Of a stretch of DNA of 64,000 nt, positions 1 through 12,500 are shown piece after piece. A program made the translations under genes and the position numbers. The notes beneath the pieces are model-generated. The model had not been told where the DNA came from and did not search any database. It was given only the letters and a program-made list of their open reading frames with translations. Source of the stretch: Talinum fruticosum (taxonomy: Eukaryota; Streptophyta; Magnoliopsida; Caryophyllales; Talinaceae); the NCBI GenBank assembly GCA_021018815.1, contig JAITYX010000004.1, positions 7,945,501-8,009,500 of the forward strand, given 5' to 3'. How positions within the stretch are numbered: the stretch's first letter is position 1; each line of letters opens with the position of its first letter.

Positions 1-3000
1 GATATACTGGGCGAAAAGGGCCAAAGCTGATTTTATAAAATACGAGGATGCAAATACGAGATGGTTTCATGCGAGAGCAAGCATGCGGAGATCTTCAAAT
101 GTGATACCTTCGCTGGAAACCGAGGAAGGGGTTATGGTGGACGATGATGAGAATTTAGAGCATGTAGTGACTAGCTACTTTTCGGAATTGTTTTCTTCTT
201 GTAATCCCACAAATTTTGATGAGGTACTCAGTTGCTTAGATAGAAGGATTACGAGATGAAATAAACCAATTCTTGAGCAAGGAATATTCGGAAATGGAGG
301 TTTTTGAGGCGCTCAAGATGATGCACCCACTCAAGATGAAGTCAAACCAAGGTTTTTGAGGCGCTCAAAATTTTTGGGACATAGTAGGGGCGATGTCACC
401 AAGGTAGTCCTTCACGTGCTGCACGGAGGGGCTATGCCGAATGGGCTTAATCATACAAATATTGTCCTCATTCTAAAAACTAATAGGCCCACAAAAATGG
501 TTGACTTCGAGCCAATTAGTTTGTGTAACATGATCTATAAGTTAATCACGAAGGTCATAACGAATAGGCTCAAAATGGTGCTTCCCTGTAGTATTTCGAA
601 ACCCGGAGTGCGTTTACACCGGCGGACTCATCACGAGATAATATTCTTGTCTCCTACGAGATCTTCCACTCTATGAATTCTCAATACTCTAAGAATGGCA
701 CAATGGCAATCAAGTTGGATATGAGCAAGGCATATGACCAGAGTTGAATGGAGGTTCTTAGAACTCATCATGCACAAATTGGGTTTCGATGCAAACTGGA
801 TAAAGCTGGTGATGAATTGTGTAAAATCGACTACGATGTCCTTTGTGATAAATGGGTGTCCGAAAGGATTGATAACCCCTACTAGAGGTTTACATCAAGG
901 TGACCCGATTTCACCTTACCTTTTTCTTTTTGTTACTCGAAGGTCTCATAGGGTTACTCAAAAAGGTCGAAGAGGAGGGGAAGATTGTGGGACATGCGAT
1001 GCAGTGAAGAGGCCCCTATCGTATCTCATCTCGTTATTCGCGGATGATTCGATTGTTTTACGTAAAACATCGGATACACAAGCCCATACAATCATGGAAG
1101 TTACGGGACTGTATGAAAGGGCCTCGAGTCAACAAGTTAATTTGGGTAAATCCAGTGTTGTTTTTGCAAAAGGACTGGAGCACTGCAGAGAGAAAATGTC
1201 CGTAATATTCTAAACATCAAAGAAGTCCTTGCATATGACAAATACCTTGGCTTACCAACTTTTGTGGGAAGATCAAAGAGAAAGGCCTTAATCTCCATCA
1301 AGGATAGGGTGGGAAAACGACTTTCGGGCTAGATGGATAAACTCATCTTTTAGGCAGGTAGGGAAGTGCTAATAAAGGCGGTAGCCTGAGCAATCCCAAT
1401 GTATTCAATGAGTGTGTTTAAACTCCCGAAGGATCTTTGCTCATCTATACAATCGATCATTAACAAATTCTGGTGGGGCTATGGCAACGAGAAAAGGAAA
1501 ATTCACTGGGTTGGAAGCTCAAGATTATGTGATAAGAAGGAGGATAGAGGGCTGGGATTTAGGGATTTAGAGGCTTTCAACGATGCATTATTAGCTAAAC
1601 AAATCCGGAGGCTTATAGGGAATGAGCATTCGCTGGCTGCACGGGTGCTAAAGGCCCGATACTACCCTGACTGTGATATTTTATGGTCGGGCTAGGCAAT
1701 AAGCCGAGTTACACGTGGAGAAGTCTTTCGGTGCTAAGCGGATAGTGGAGAGTGGCTCACGGTGGATCATAGGTAATGGGCAAAGCCTAAATGTGGGGAC
1801 CTCGAATTGGATCCCCGGACCTAATTCATTCGAGGTTGATTACCGCAGTTCGGGAGGAACTATTTTCTTTGAAAGTGGCGGATTTGATAGACTACACTAA
1901 CAGTGAGTGGCGAAAGGACTTAGTGGAGAAAATCTTTCTTCCCTGCGATGCGAGAACTTATCATTCGAGATGCCTTTACGCTCATCATGGCCCCGGGATA
2001 AGATTTCCTGGTATTTCACTAGCAATGGAGAATTATCGGTAAAATTTGCTTTTCATGTAGCTCGGACTCTCAAGATGCAGCACAAGGCGTCGTCTAGCTC
2101 GAACCTGCGGTCGGAGGTATGGAAGACAATCCGGAACCTAGATATTCCTCTTAGGATCCGAGTCTTCGGATGGAGAGCGGCAGCCAAAGCACTACCAACT
2201 AAGGTAAACATAACTTCCCGAATCCCAAACTTTAATATGTGTTGTGCTATTTGTGGAGCAACGAAGGAGACAGATATACACACATTCTTCCAATGCCCTT
2301 TAGCTTGTGAGGTTTGGGAAGGGAGCAATTTTGAACCGAACATTTGGGATGTAAATGACCACTCGGTGGCGGACTGTATTGCAGAGTGAAATCTCAACTA
2401 GACTTAGACAGTCTTGGTGAGTTTATAGCAATCATGTGGGAAATCTGGAATGCCGGAACCGGTTCATCTTTGGGGGAAAGGATAGGCGGTGGGGAAGCTG
2501 AGTAAAAAGCTACCAGCTTAGTTACCCGGTTCAGAGAGAGTCATAAAATTGCTGTACTCGAACGAGTAGCGTTAAGGGACGAGATGGGCTCCACCTTCGG
2601 GAGGGATATTGAAAATCAAGTTTGATGCTTGGTAAAATTGGTGAAGAAGGTTGGGGTTGTGGATTTGTGATCCGAGACTCGGGCAGGGAACGTTTTGAGC
2701 CATGGCGTCAAACAGGGTTTAGGGTTCCAAGGAGCCGAGATCGAGGAGGCAAGGGCGTGTCTATTTGCGGTTCAACAAGCTAAGAATGCAGGACACCAAC
2801 AGGTGATATTTGAAGGGGATTGTCAACCACCGATAAACAAGCTTTAGAAGAAGACATTGACAAACAATGTTTTAGGTTTATTTATTTCGTTTATTTTAGA
2901 AACTGTTTCTTTTTCAGTTTTGTTTCTTGGTCTTTTGTTAGAAGAGGGGAAATTCGGTTGCACATACAATCGCCCATCTCCAACCTATCGACTTCCAAGA

Positions 3001-3107
3001 GAGGATATGGATGGAGGGGGCCAGCTACGATCCACGAGTTGGCCACTAAAGATATGTGTAATGTTCTTGAATCCTATATAATATAAGCCCCGTCTTCCTT
3101 TGTCAAA
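1..3107 (+). mobile_element. LINE (L1-type non-LTR retrotransposon), 5' part outside the window, decayed
   Basis: The remnant of a plant L1-like element reads left to right. From base 2 the frame gives the linker between endonuclease and reverse transcriptase (YWAKRAKADFIKYEDANTRW). Reverse transcriptase follows in pieces (about 356-1210), with DMSKAYD, LHQGDPISPYLF and the catalytic FADDS. A zinc-binding zf-RVT segment lies at about 2110-2320 (FGWRAAAKALPT, then CAICGATKETDIHTFFQCP). A degraded RNase H-like segment runs from about 2600 to 3060. Many stops and frame changes break every domain, so the copy is dead. The 3' end is marked by an A-run at 3102-3107, after which the sequence matches the interior of a CACTA element. 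The endonuclease and 5' end must lie left of base 1. Assignment to L1 rests on domain order and motifs; the exact subfamily is unknown. Confidence 0.9.
356..2389 (+). pseudogene. LINE ORF2 reverse transcriptase / zf-RVT pseudogene
   Basis: These are the coding remains of the LINE polyprotein, which in active copies nicks DNA and copies the element RNA at the target. Fingers and palm motifs are readable in separate frames: 356-676 (PISLCNMIYKLITKVITNRL), 734-1213 (LDMSKAYD just upstream, then QGDPISP and FADDS, where the usual FADD aspartates are present), 1399-1695 (FWWGYGNEKRKIHW, typical of the thumb and connection region) and 1907-2389 (zf-RVT Cys/His cluster). At least four frame changes and several in-frame stops separate the blocks, for example the TGA that follows MSKAYDQS near 740. 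No functional protein can come from it. Confidence 0.88.
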
Positions 3108-3122
3108 AAATATATATATATA

Positions 3123-3748
3123 TTTCCTTTTTGCTTTCAAGTTTGATGTATTATACATTATCATAAACTAGACATGATTTTATTTGAACTTTTATATAAT
3201 GCATAGGACAAATTAATATGAATAAAATGTTGAGGTCATCCTTTTAATTCGGTTTAACAACCCAAGACATAACTAGAATCGAAATTCCCATAACCTTTGT
3301 TGTCTTTAACAATGAGATCGGGTTCACGGGGCAAGACATAAAGTTTATGTGCAGTGTGGGTTAGTCCACGAGAAAGGGAAAAGGGATAAATGCGTTATCG
3401 GAGAAAAAGGTGGTAAACAATAACAAAACTAGTAATAATTCCCTATTGTATACCACATTTTTCTCCGATAAAGCCTTTATCCCTTTTCCCTTTCATTGTG
3501 TACTAACCTACACCGTACATAAACTCTGTGTCATACCTAGTGAATCGACCTCATTGTTAAAGTCAATAAGGGTTATGGGAACTCCGATTCTAGTTATGTT
3601 TTGGGTTGTTAAGCCAAACTAAATGGATGACCTGGACATTTCATTGATATTTATTATTGTCTTATACATTACGTAAACTTCAAAAAATCATGGATTATAA
3701 TTTACTATCATGTATAATAGAACAAACTTGTACCTAAAAAGGAAACCG
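3123..3748. repeat. Long inverted repeat (palindrome, arms about 300 bp) inside CACTA-1
   Basis: Sequence read from 3123 rightward is the reverse complement of sequence read from 3748 leftward, with the centre near 3436. Paired blocks include GGGATAAATGCGTTATCGG (3384) with CCGATAAAGCCTTTATCCC (3465), and the stretch near 3285-3325 with 3545-3600. A transcript through it would form a hairpin of about 600 nt. The same palindrome occurs in CACTA-2 at about 60950-61565, so it belongs to the element family. Confidence 0.8.
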
Positions 3749-3938
3749 CAAATTTAGGTACTTAGATAAATTTGTCCACCCCGAACTTCAACTCATCAAA
3801 ATAAATAAATTTGATAATAAATTTATCTTTATGACAAGTATTTGGGGAGATCCCTATATCCAAATACATTTCCAATATTTTTACATTTTCACATTTATAT
3901 TTTCGCCCTTTTCATCCTTAAACCCTAATGTGTGTATG

Positions 3939-3942
<4 letters not shown>

Positions 3943-4020
<78 letters not shown>
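3943..4020. repeat. (TA)n microsatellite, about 39 units
   Basis: An uninterrupted TA dinucleotide run of 78 bp inside CACTA-1. CACTA-2 has a much shorter TA run at the equivalent place (about 60740-60762), so it has expanded here. Confidence 0.95.
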
Positions 4021-4022
<2 letters not shown>

Positions 4023-5860
4023 ACTCTTTCCCTCTATTCATTGCGTAAGAGAATTGTTTACGTATATATTATTATTAATAATATATATATATAGTTTCCT
4101 TTTTTCTTCCAATTTTGATGTATTATACATTTATCATAAATTAGACATGATTTTTTTTAAGTTTACATAATTATGTAATAGTCATTCATGTTTTGTCACC
4201 TTTTGTTTCCATTTGACTCATCAACCTTCTACCGTTCTTTGTACATTGGCCTATATTGTATGTACACTTCGTGTTTTGTCTTTTAAAACCGACCTCATTA
4301 TTAATCACAACAAGAGAATTCCGGTTCCTATTATGTCTTCGGTCATTAAAAGCAAACTAAATGAATGTCATCAACATTTCATTCATATTTCATTATTGTC
4401 TTATGCGTTACGTAAACTTCAAAAAATCATGGCCTCTAGTTTACGATCGTGTATAATACAACAAACTTGCAACAAAAAAGAAAACAGAAATTTAGATAAT
4501 TGGATAAATTAGTCCACCCCTAACTTCAACTCGAGCAAAATAAATAAATTTGATAACAAATTTATTTTTATGACAAGTATTTGCGGTGATCCCTATATCC
4601 AAATACTTTTCTAATTTTTTACATTTTTACATTTATATTTTCTCCCTATTGATCCTTAAATATATAACTACAAATTTTTTTATTTCCTCAAACACTAAAC
4701 CATAAATATTTTTATTTCTCTAAACTCAAAGCATATTTCAATAATTGGATAAATGAGTTCACCCTAACATCACCTAATCAAAATAAACAAATTTGGATAC
4801 AAATTTATCTTCATGAGAAGGTCTTTGGGGATGACCCTATATCCAAATTATCTTTCTATTTCTCTAAAATCCAAAGCAAATTTGGATGCACTCTTTTGAT
4901 CTACCATCCTTAACTATTATATTTCATCATAATTACCACAAATCCTAAACTCCTAAACCCATTTCTTAAAAATTTCAAACATTTCACGAATTTCCAACTT
5001 AATAAACTAAACAGATGTTACCCACATTCTCAATATTGAACATTTCAACAAAGATTCACCATTTCAACAATCTCAAACATTACCCACATTTTGAACATTG
5101 ACATAATTACCACAAATACATTCAACATTTAATTATAAACTATTTTTCTAAATAACTTAAAACGAAAAATAAGAGAGGATAGAGATTCATACCTAAGAAA
5201 CGAGAACGGCGAGGGTGAGGAGAGGTTTGATAGCGAGAATTCGAGGAGATCTACACTTAGAGATGAGAGGAAACTATAAATAAATAAAAGATTAACAGAG
5301 AGGAGTTCGAGACGGCGAGAGTGAGGAGAGGCTTACCAATTCAAGTTGACCGGCGGCGAGGAACGAATTCCAAATCCGATGAGCGAGGTTCGTGGAGGAG
5401 CGAAAATTGTAGAAAGTGATAAGACCGAGAGTTGTAAATCGGCGTGGAAACGATGAAATCGCTTTTTAAGCTGGTCCGAAAGACATATGACAACGGTTAT
5501 GTCATAGAAGCTGTCGTCCTATGTGGCATTTAACGACCGATTGCATTACCGTAACCAGTAGTTAAATGTTTCGAGCAACATATATGACAACGATTCTTAC
5601 ATTAGAAACGTCGTCATATATGTTAAACAATGGCTTTTATTTACAAAAATCTCACCAGTCCAATTTTCACGATAACTTGTCTTTTTAACCGTTGTTAAAA
5701 ACCCGTCGTTAAAAGTGATTTTTGTAATAATGTTTAACCATAATTATAATAGTAAACATGAACATTGAATGTTTTTAAACATGCATAAAAAATCATGAAT
5801 CTCTATGATTTCATGTGCTTAAACAGACATCAATAATGCATCAATCCCTTTATAAAACTA

Positions 5861-5867
5861 CCCTCCT
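5861..5867 (+). promoter_or_regulatory. Candidate TATA box of the SPX4-like gene
   Basis: TATAAAA lies about 340 bp before the start codon at 6205, which would give a 5' UTR of roughly 300 nt. It is only 129 bp from the CACTA-1 terminus at 5732, so any proximal promoter between element and gene is short. I find no P1BS box (GNATATNC) between 5733 and 6204. This agrees with known SPX4 behaviour (not strongly induced by phosphate starvation, unlike SPX1-3) but proves nothing alone. Confidence 0.35.
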
Positions 5868-6204
5868 AAAGGAAAATGGTCCCTTACATTTGATCTATAT
5901 CTATATACTAGTAGTTTTTCCTGTGGTGCTTGGATCTTTATTTATAGTGGTATTAACGGTTTCATTTCTGACAAAATCTCCGTGTAATTGCCGTGAGCCC
6001 TCCCCGCGAACAAATGAAGAAAAAAAGGCGTCTTTACATCCCACTCTCGATTTCTGATACATATCTTAATTTTAATCCAATCCCCAGATTCCAGATTCGT
6101 TCCAAGTTCACCCTCCCTGCCTCACTCTCCAAAAAGACTGTACCCAGTAGTTTCTCTCTCCCTCTCAGATTCCGTGGCAATTGAGATAGGAGGAGCAAAA
6201 GGGC

Positions 6205-9200
6205 ATGAAATTTGGCAAGGAATTCAGAACCCATTTGGAGGAAACCCTACCTGAATGGAGAGACAAGTTCCTGTGCTACAAGCCCTTGAAGAAGCTCCTC
6301 AAGCATTTCCCAAATCCCAACATTCCTGCTCTTGATCAAAATGATGGGGGTGAGCCCAGTCAAAACGCTGGAGCCGCTGGAGTGAGAAGTATGTCACTGG
6401 AGGAGTTTCAAGATTGGTTTGTCAGGCTTCTCAATGAAGAGCTTGACAAGTTCAATGATTTCTACGTCGAGAAAGAAGAAGACTTTGTAATCCGTTTTCA
6501 GGTTCTTCACTTCACTCTCTTTGCTGTGTTAGTGTGATTTATGCCCTTTTAGATTGATGGGTATTTGTTAATTTTTAATTTCTTTACTGATTTCTTTATT
6601 CTATGTGATTGTTCATCGTTATTATTAAATATTTTGGGGGAGGAATTGGGCTTGAATTATTCCATGGATTTTCTACTTATTTGATTTGCTTGTGTGAGTA
6701 GAATTCAGAAAATTCTTCCTATGATTGAGACTGGTCAGCTTTTAGACCCTGCATATACAACCACATATTCTAGATATGCCTCTAGCTTCTGAGACTGCCT
6801 CTCTACTTGTAAGGGGTGAGGCTGGATCCTTGGCATCCTGTTGGAACCTGCCTAAGGTGGGATCCATGAAGAACATTGTTGTTCTTACTATTGCTGTTAT
6901 TGTTATTGTACATCATAATCTTGAGTTTGATTGGTAATTGGCACTAAGGGCAGTCAGCAGATTTAGAATTAGTATTAGATGAACATCTTTGGTGAATAAA
7001 TTAGCCTTGTATGGAAGATGACAATGAATTTTGGATGACTGTCTTATATTAACTTAGTGTCAGTTAAGATGATTTTGTGGTAAATGGCATCACTATCATC
7101 CATGAGCCTTGTTTTCCTTGATTTCTGTTGATCCCTTGCAAGCTTAAAGAGAATGATGAAAACTAAAATGAGGAGAAATAGTCTAAAGGGGATTGTTGTT
7201 TAAGAAATGAAGACAGTAGACATGTCTTTTCTCCTTGATCCAACATCTTCTCATTGGGATTCCTATAATTATTCCAAATAGCGGGATTGAGAAACAGGGC
7301 AGTGACCCAAATTTAGAATGTGCATCCAATAGGAGTGATTACAAACTTACAATTTCTCCTTTGTAAACCTTGCAATTGGGGCCCCGGGTTGAACTCTGAA
7401 AGTTTGAAGTCATTCCTTCTTTGAAGTTCTGAGAAAAGATCCATGTACCCCCAAAAAATGCATGCATAAAGGTTAAGAACTCTGGGGGATGTCCTAGGAT
7501 TTTGTTTAGATTTTGAATACTAGAGTTTTAGTTGACACCATGAACAAGTTGAAACCCATAGAAAATAAAACAAGGCATAGTTTGGCATATTCTATTAATT
7601 GTTTCTACAATTCATGAAGTGGGGCTTTCATAAAAATGAAAATGCCTTTCCCGCATTAGCTTTTGGTTTGTGCAACCAATTTATCATGCAATCAGCTACC
7701 CCTTCATTTTAGTTTTATGCTTCTGTGGTGTTATGTATTTTGGTCTCTTTCTCAGAGATACTGCCCTTCCATGTCTCGAAAGCATATATGCTTTAAGTAA
7801 CCTTGTTTTAGACTTTCTGTTCCGTTGAACGCTCAATCAAATATTTTCGTAGAGTCTGGTTAGTTTTATGCCTCTTTTGTTGTCCTTGAGCTTTAGATAG
7901 ATTATTCTATAACTGAGGATGTTGTAGAGCAATTTATTAAGGCTTCCTTTCACTCTAGGTATGCCTCTTTGTAAACTACTTTATGATGAGAATATGCCAC
8001 CTCGTCAAATTCCTTTGGAGAATTATGAGAGGACTTATTGTATTTATTGTTAGTTGAGACACATGGATGTCACTTCTAGTGACCTCTATTCTGATTCCTA
8101 TGTGCCACTTGCTGCTTGTTTTTGTCCTCTTCTTTGTTCCTCCTATTTTCTCTTGCAACTTGTAAATATGCTGGTCCCTTTGTCCAACATTTTATGCCAC
8201 ACACTAAGACTTATAGTTGCATGCTTCTATATTTTGTCTTCCTTTGGAAATGATCCTGACACCTGTACATTTCATCTGCCTTTCTTCAATATAGTTGGTT
8301 ACATCCTCATTAATTTTTACATTTGCATTCACCCTATCAACAAATAATAAATAACACCAACATGGTCACTGCTAGTTGTAATTTCTGTGTTATATCTTTT
8401 TCAACCGCGCTTTTCCAACCTTATACTTGCACATTGATATTCTGTGTACCTTACTCGAATCGAAAAAGGGACAAGAGAAGCAACCATAAGCTATTTTCTG
8501 TTCTCCCTAAATTTTTACGCGGGGATGAGGAGCTATTGTCCATCTTGCAATGCAACTCATTTTAATCTTGAAGTTGAAAGGAGTTGGTTGTCATATGTGG
8601 AACTGCTTATGAGTACCATGAAATTTCTTGTCGCCTACCGCACTAGGATTAAGAGGCTTTGTACTGATCCTCCTAACTTTTACTATGCAAATGTTTTAAA
8701 CTCGGCTCATGTTGTGACCAGTGACCTACTCTATGAATCGTGATGAATGCGTTAAAAGAAGAAGGAACATGATTTATAATAACAATAAGAACAGCACATA
8801 GGGTGGAGGACCTAGGGTGAGTTATATGTAGATAGCCTCATACTTGCAGGAAAAGAGACTATCTTCCAGAGCTTCACAATTTTTTTCTTGGGAAATAGAT
8901 TTCTAAGGAATAAGATATTTTTGATGAAACTAAGATGGCGTCATAAAGAGGAGATGATGAGGGATATGTACATAACTAATGATGTTAAGAAGCATCGAAA
9001 AAATAGATGGAATAGTGGTATAGGCAATGTAATTGCCTAATTAAAGTGCCTTTGGTGCAATGGTGGTCAAGGCATTTTGAAAGATTTCACCCTTGTTGTG
9101 CTGGGTTTGAGCCTAGGATGCTGTAGTCCCTTGTTTGGGGGTATTTATGGGTAGCCAATAGGCTTAAGGAGCCTTGCTAGCTTGCAGGTTAGGCTTTCTT

Positions 9201-9524
9201 TGGGCGTAACCTAGTTTGTGCTTCCCCACTCGTTGTTGGCCCATGGGGGCCCAGTGGGTGAGTAGCTTACTCACCTTACTTTAGAAAAAGAAATCAAGTC
9301 ACCTAGACCAAGGTGGTGAGAAGGAACACAATTTCTTGCAGTATTTTCATTTACTACAATTTACCACTCTTACATAATCTTGTACGATCATTTACATTGT
9401 TAGTAGCACAAAATGGTTCGCATGGGCTCACAAACCTAAAGTCCCCCAATGCCGAGTGCCATGGAGGTTTATGAGCACTTGGTTCATGGGACAACCCCTT
9501 CAAGGAGGAGCAATCCCACTGTAT

Positions 9525-9556
<32 letters not shown>

Positions 9557-12500
9557 CCTCTCATTCACACACACACACACACACTCTTTACCTCTCACAG
9601 TTCTTTCCTCTTCCTCTCTCCCCTGTGTGAAATGGGCCCCTTTCCTAACTTTCTTTTCCTCTCAGATCTTATATAATTGGACCTTTTTTTTCCAGATATG
9701 GAGAAACTTTAATGCCCCCAACATTATTGGGTTGCAAAATTGTTGAATTTGCTAGTGTCATGCGGACCGCATGAGGATGAACCAAAATGGAGACACTTAC
9801 TTTTGAAATTCTCTAAATGGATAACTCCAATCCAGGACAGCTTGTTTCATAAAATTGAACCTTTATTACAGGACAGACATACTAGTTGCTGAAATTTACT
9901 GTATAATTAGGTGGAAGGAGGGAAGTACCTATTGAACATAGCCAACTTGGATGCTACTTGGATCATTATACTCATTTCTGAATGGCACTGAAGTCTGGTA
10001 ATGAATAAGGTTGCTACGATATTTGATAAAGTATGTTTAGATTGCTGCATCGGAGCTTCTTATGACTTAGCATAACTTAGTTCTTTTTTATTATTGGTTG
10101 ATTCTTTTTGTGTGGAAAGGATGTTTAGTTTGTGGCTGTTTTTAATGCGGTGGATATGTTATATGTTATCTGGATCTTTTGGCGTACTGTGGGTGTCAAC
10201 TTGCTAAGTAGATAAAGTCTTTGGCTGCTGGTAGATATACTTAGGTTCAAATCCTTCCTCTCTTAGCCTTTGATCTTTGTGCCTCGTATGCAACCCGGGG
10301 TTAGTTCTGCTGTACTAGTCTGCAGTTGTCTGGATGGTGATTATCCAACTGCATGTTTATAATGCTCTGTTATCCTATAGAATGCTAGATGGTCGCAACA
10401 GAAGGGAGTGTTCTTTCTTGTAAATTATAAAGCAGACAACAAAGATGAGTTAGATTTGCAAGGAACAGTGGAACCAACTGGAAAACATTACATTCAAACA
10501 ATTGGTGCAGCTTATGGTTAATGTGGACATGAAGGAATCTCATTGCAACCTGCAACTTTTGCAATGCTGTTTGCTAATATGAGAATGGGGTTGGAGATAT
10601 CCTTTAATTGACTGCTTCAGAAGGATTATATAATGACCACCTGGAAAAGGAGTTGCTTTGTAGCTAGATGCCAACTTGTGGGGGGGAGAACAATCCTTTG
10701 CTAATTTTGATTTTTTGATCAGGAAAAAATGTTACAATTTAAGACTTTTCATGAGATGATGGTAACTTTGCATAAATTTTTCTAATTAACGTGCGGCATA
10801 TATGATAAACCAATCAGTTGCTTCGTCTGTGATGCTACGCTTCATCTCCTAGCTCAAGATTCAAAATTTGACTGGCAAATATGATGTTATTTATGTCTAT
10901 TTGCTTTCTCCTTTTGTGGGTCTGAGAGGCAGTGGAAGCGTGGCTTGGATGACATCACAAGTTTGGGCTCACTGTCTATCTATAGTACATGTAATGGCTT
11001 TAATAGGTAAGTAGCTTTGGCACTTGTGTGTGTGTGTGTGCACTTTGAACATTGAAATATCAAATGGACTAGGTGTTGGGATATAGAAAATGAGGCTATG
11101 TATGTCTGCAATTCGGAGAAGGTTGTTTTAAGCATAGATATAAAATAGTGTATATGAGTCTTGCTTAGTGACACTATAAGATTGTAAAAAGATTAAGAAA
11201 AAATGCTTAATATTTGTTAAGAGTTTGATGGTAATGAGCATAGAATGCTGTTGACATGTTGGTCTAAAAGGGCATTGTGAAGAGGAGGTCATGAGCTCAA
11301 ATTCTGAATAGGTTGCTGAACTTTTTGGTTAGAATGGGGACTTCAGTGACTGTTGGTTAAGTCTTGTTCTGGTGGCACATTCTTAGAGAGATTTTGCACG
11401 TTGTAATAGAAGCTGTGTACTAAAGCTTGAGTAGGTGGCAGATTGCGTAAGAGCTTGGTTGTCACTTATAAGTCTTTCAACATTTTTCGTGTGCTGATTT
11501 TTCATGGGCATAAATTCCTGATTTCCAGTTTTATTTGTGAAGCAGCAACAGAACTGTATCAGTGTAAAATTGAGTATTTCATTCAGAAGAAAAAGCATAG
11601 AAAAGAAAACTGGTATATAGAGTCTGTTCAACTTTACATGAAAAACAGAATCTATTTATGTTTTATGTTCGTTTATGCTATTTTATGTTCGTTTATGTTC
11701 GTTTGTGTTCTTTTATGTTCGTTTATGTTCGTTTATGTTCATTTGTGTTCATTTGTTTATGTTCGTTTCTTATTTAACAACTCATTTTTGTTCATTTATG
11801 TTCATTTCTGTATCATTTATGTTCGTTTCTGTTGGTTTTTGCTCTTTTATGTTCATTTATGTTCCTTTTTATTTATGTTTTTATGTGTGTTTTGTATGTA
11901 AGTTCGAATAGGCCTATAATGTGCATTTGAAGAATTGCCTTCAACACGAGTGGTGTCTAAGAAATGATGCGTGAAAACTTATATTATAAACTTATACATA
12001 AAGGTGGGAATTGTTGTTAAGAAGAATTATTTATTTTGGTTTTCAAACTTTGATTAGTCAACCTCCACTAACCAGCTTTTACCTCCCTGGACTTCAAAAA
12101 GATAAGTTGTAAATTGATATTTCAGTCCCAAGAAATTATTTCTGGTTCATGACTATCTTTCTGTTTCATGGAATTATTAATGTGTCATTGCATTTGCGTA
12201 TTATGCTACATACAAAAAATGGAGTTATGTTCTCTCTTTCTCTCTCTCCCTAGCTTTTTTCGGTGTCATATTCTTATCTAATTATTTAGAGGACCCATAA
12301 CTTTGAGCATGAATATCCTTTAACCCATTGTTATTTTAATTTTGGGGATGTTTCCCTATTTGGAGAAGCAAAAGGATTGAAACCAATTTTAGTGATTTTA
12401 ACATTGGCTAAAAGCTTATTGATTAAGGGCCTGTTCGAAGTTACATGAAAAACGGAATCTATTTATGTTCTTTTATGTTCTTTTATGTTCGTTTATGTTC

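Larger units (their letters stand above)
3108..5732 (-). mobile_element. CACTA-1: non-autonomous CACTA element, truncated by the LINE and the window edge
   Basis: The right end at 5732 is a CACTA terminus: its reverse complement starts CATTATTACAAAAATCAC and continues TTTTAACGACGG. This matches CACTA-2 at 58910 (TGCTACTATAGGAACCAC then TTTTAACGACGG). Inside the end are palindromic subterminal motifs, such as 5485-5515 and 5578-5625, built on ATGACGACGGTTCT/AGAACCGTCGTCAT. From 3110 to 5732 the sequence follows CACTA-2 (58910 to about 61566) in reverse complement, including the repeated unit around AAATTTGATAACAAATTTAT and the block that ends in ATCCCTATATCCAAATA. No transposase is visible. 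The LINE poly-A abuts it at a TA-rich site, so the missing half probably lies left of the window. Confidence 0.8.

Noticed and set aside
3831..4170. Tyr/Ile-rich open frames
   Set aside because: Produced by the (TA)n microsatellite.
10195..10310. tRNA-derived SINE (GGTTCAAATCC resembles a B box)
   Set aside because: No convincing A box, poly-A tail or target duplication found.
11443..11911. Phe/Val/Tyr-rich open frames, also at 12445-12771
   Set aside because: They are the decamer core of Tourist MITEs and are open only because the repeat has no stop.
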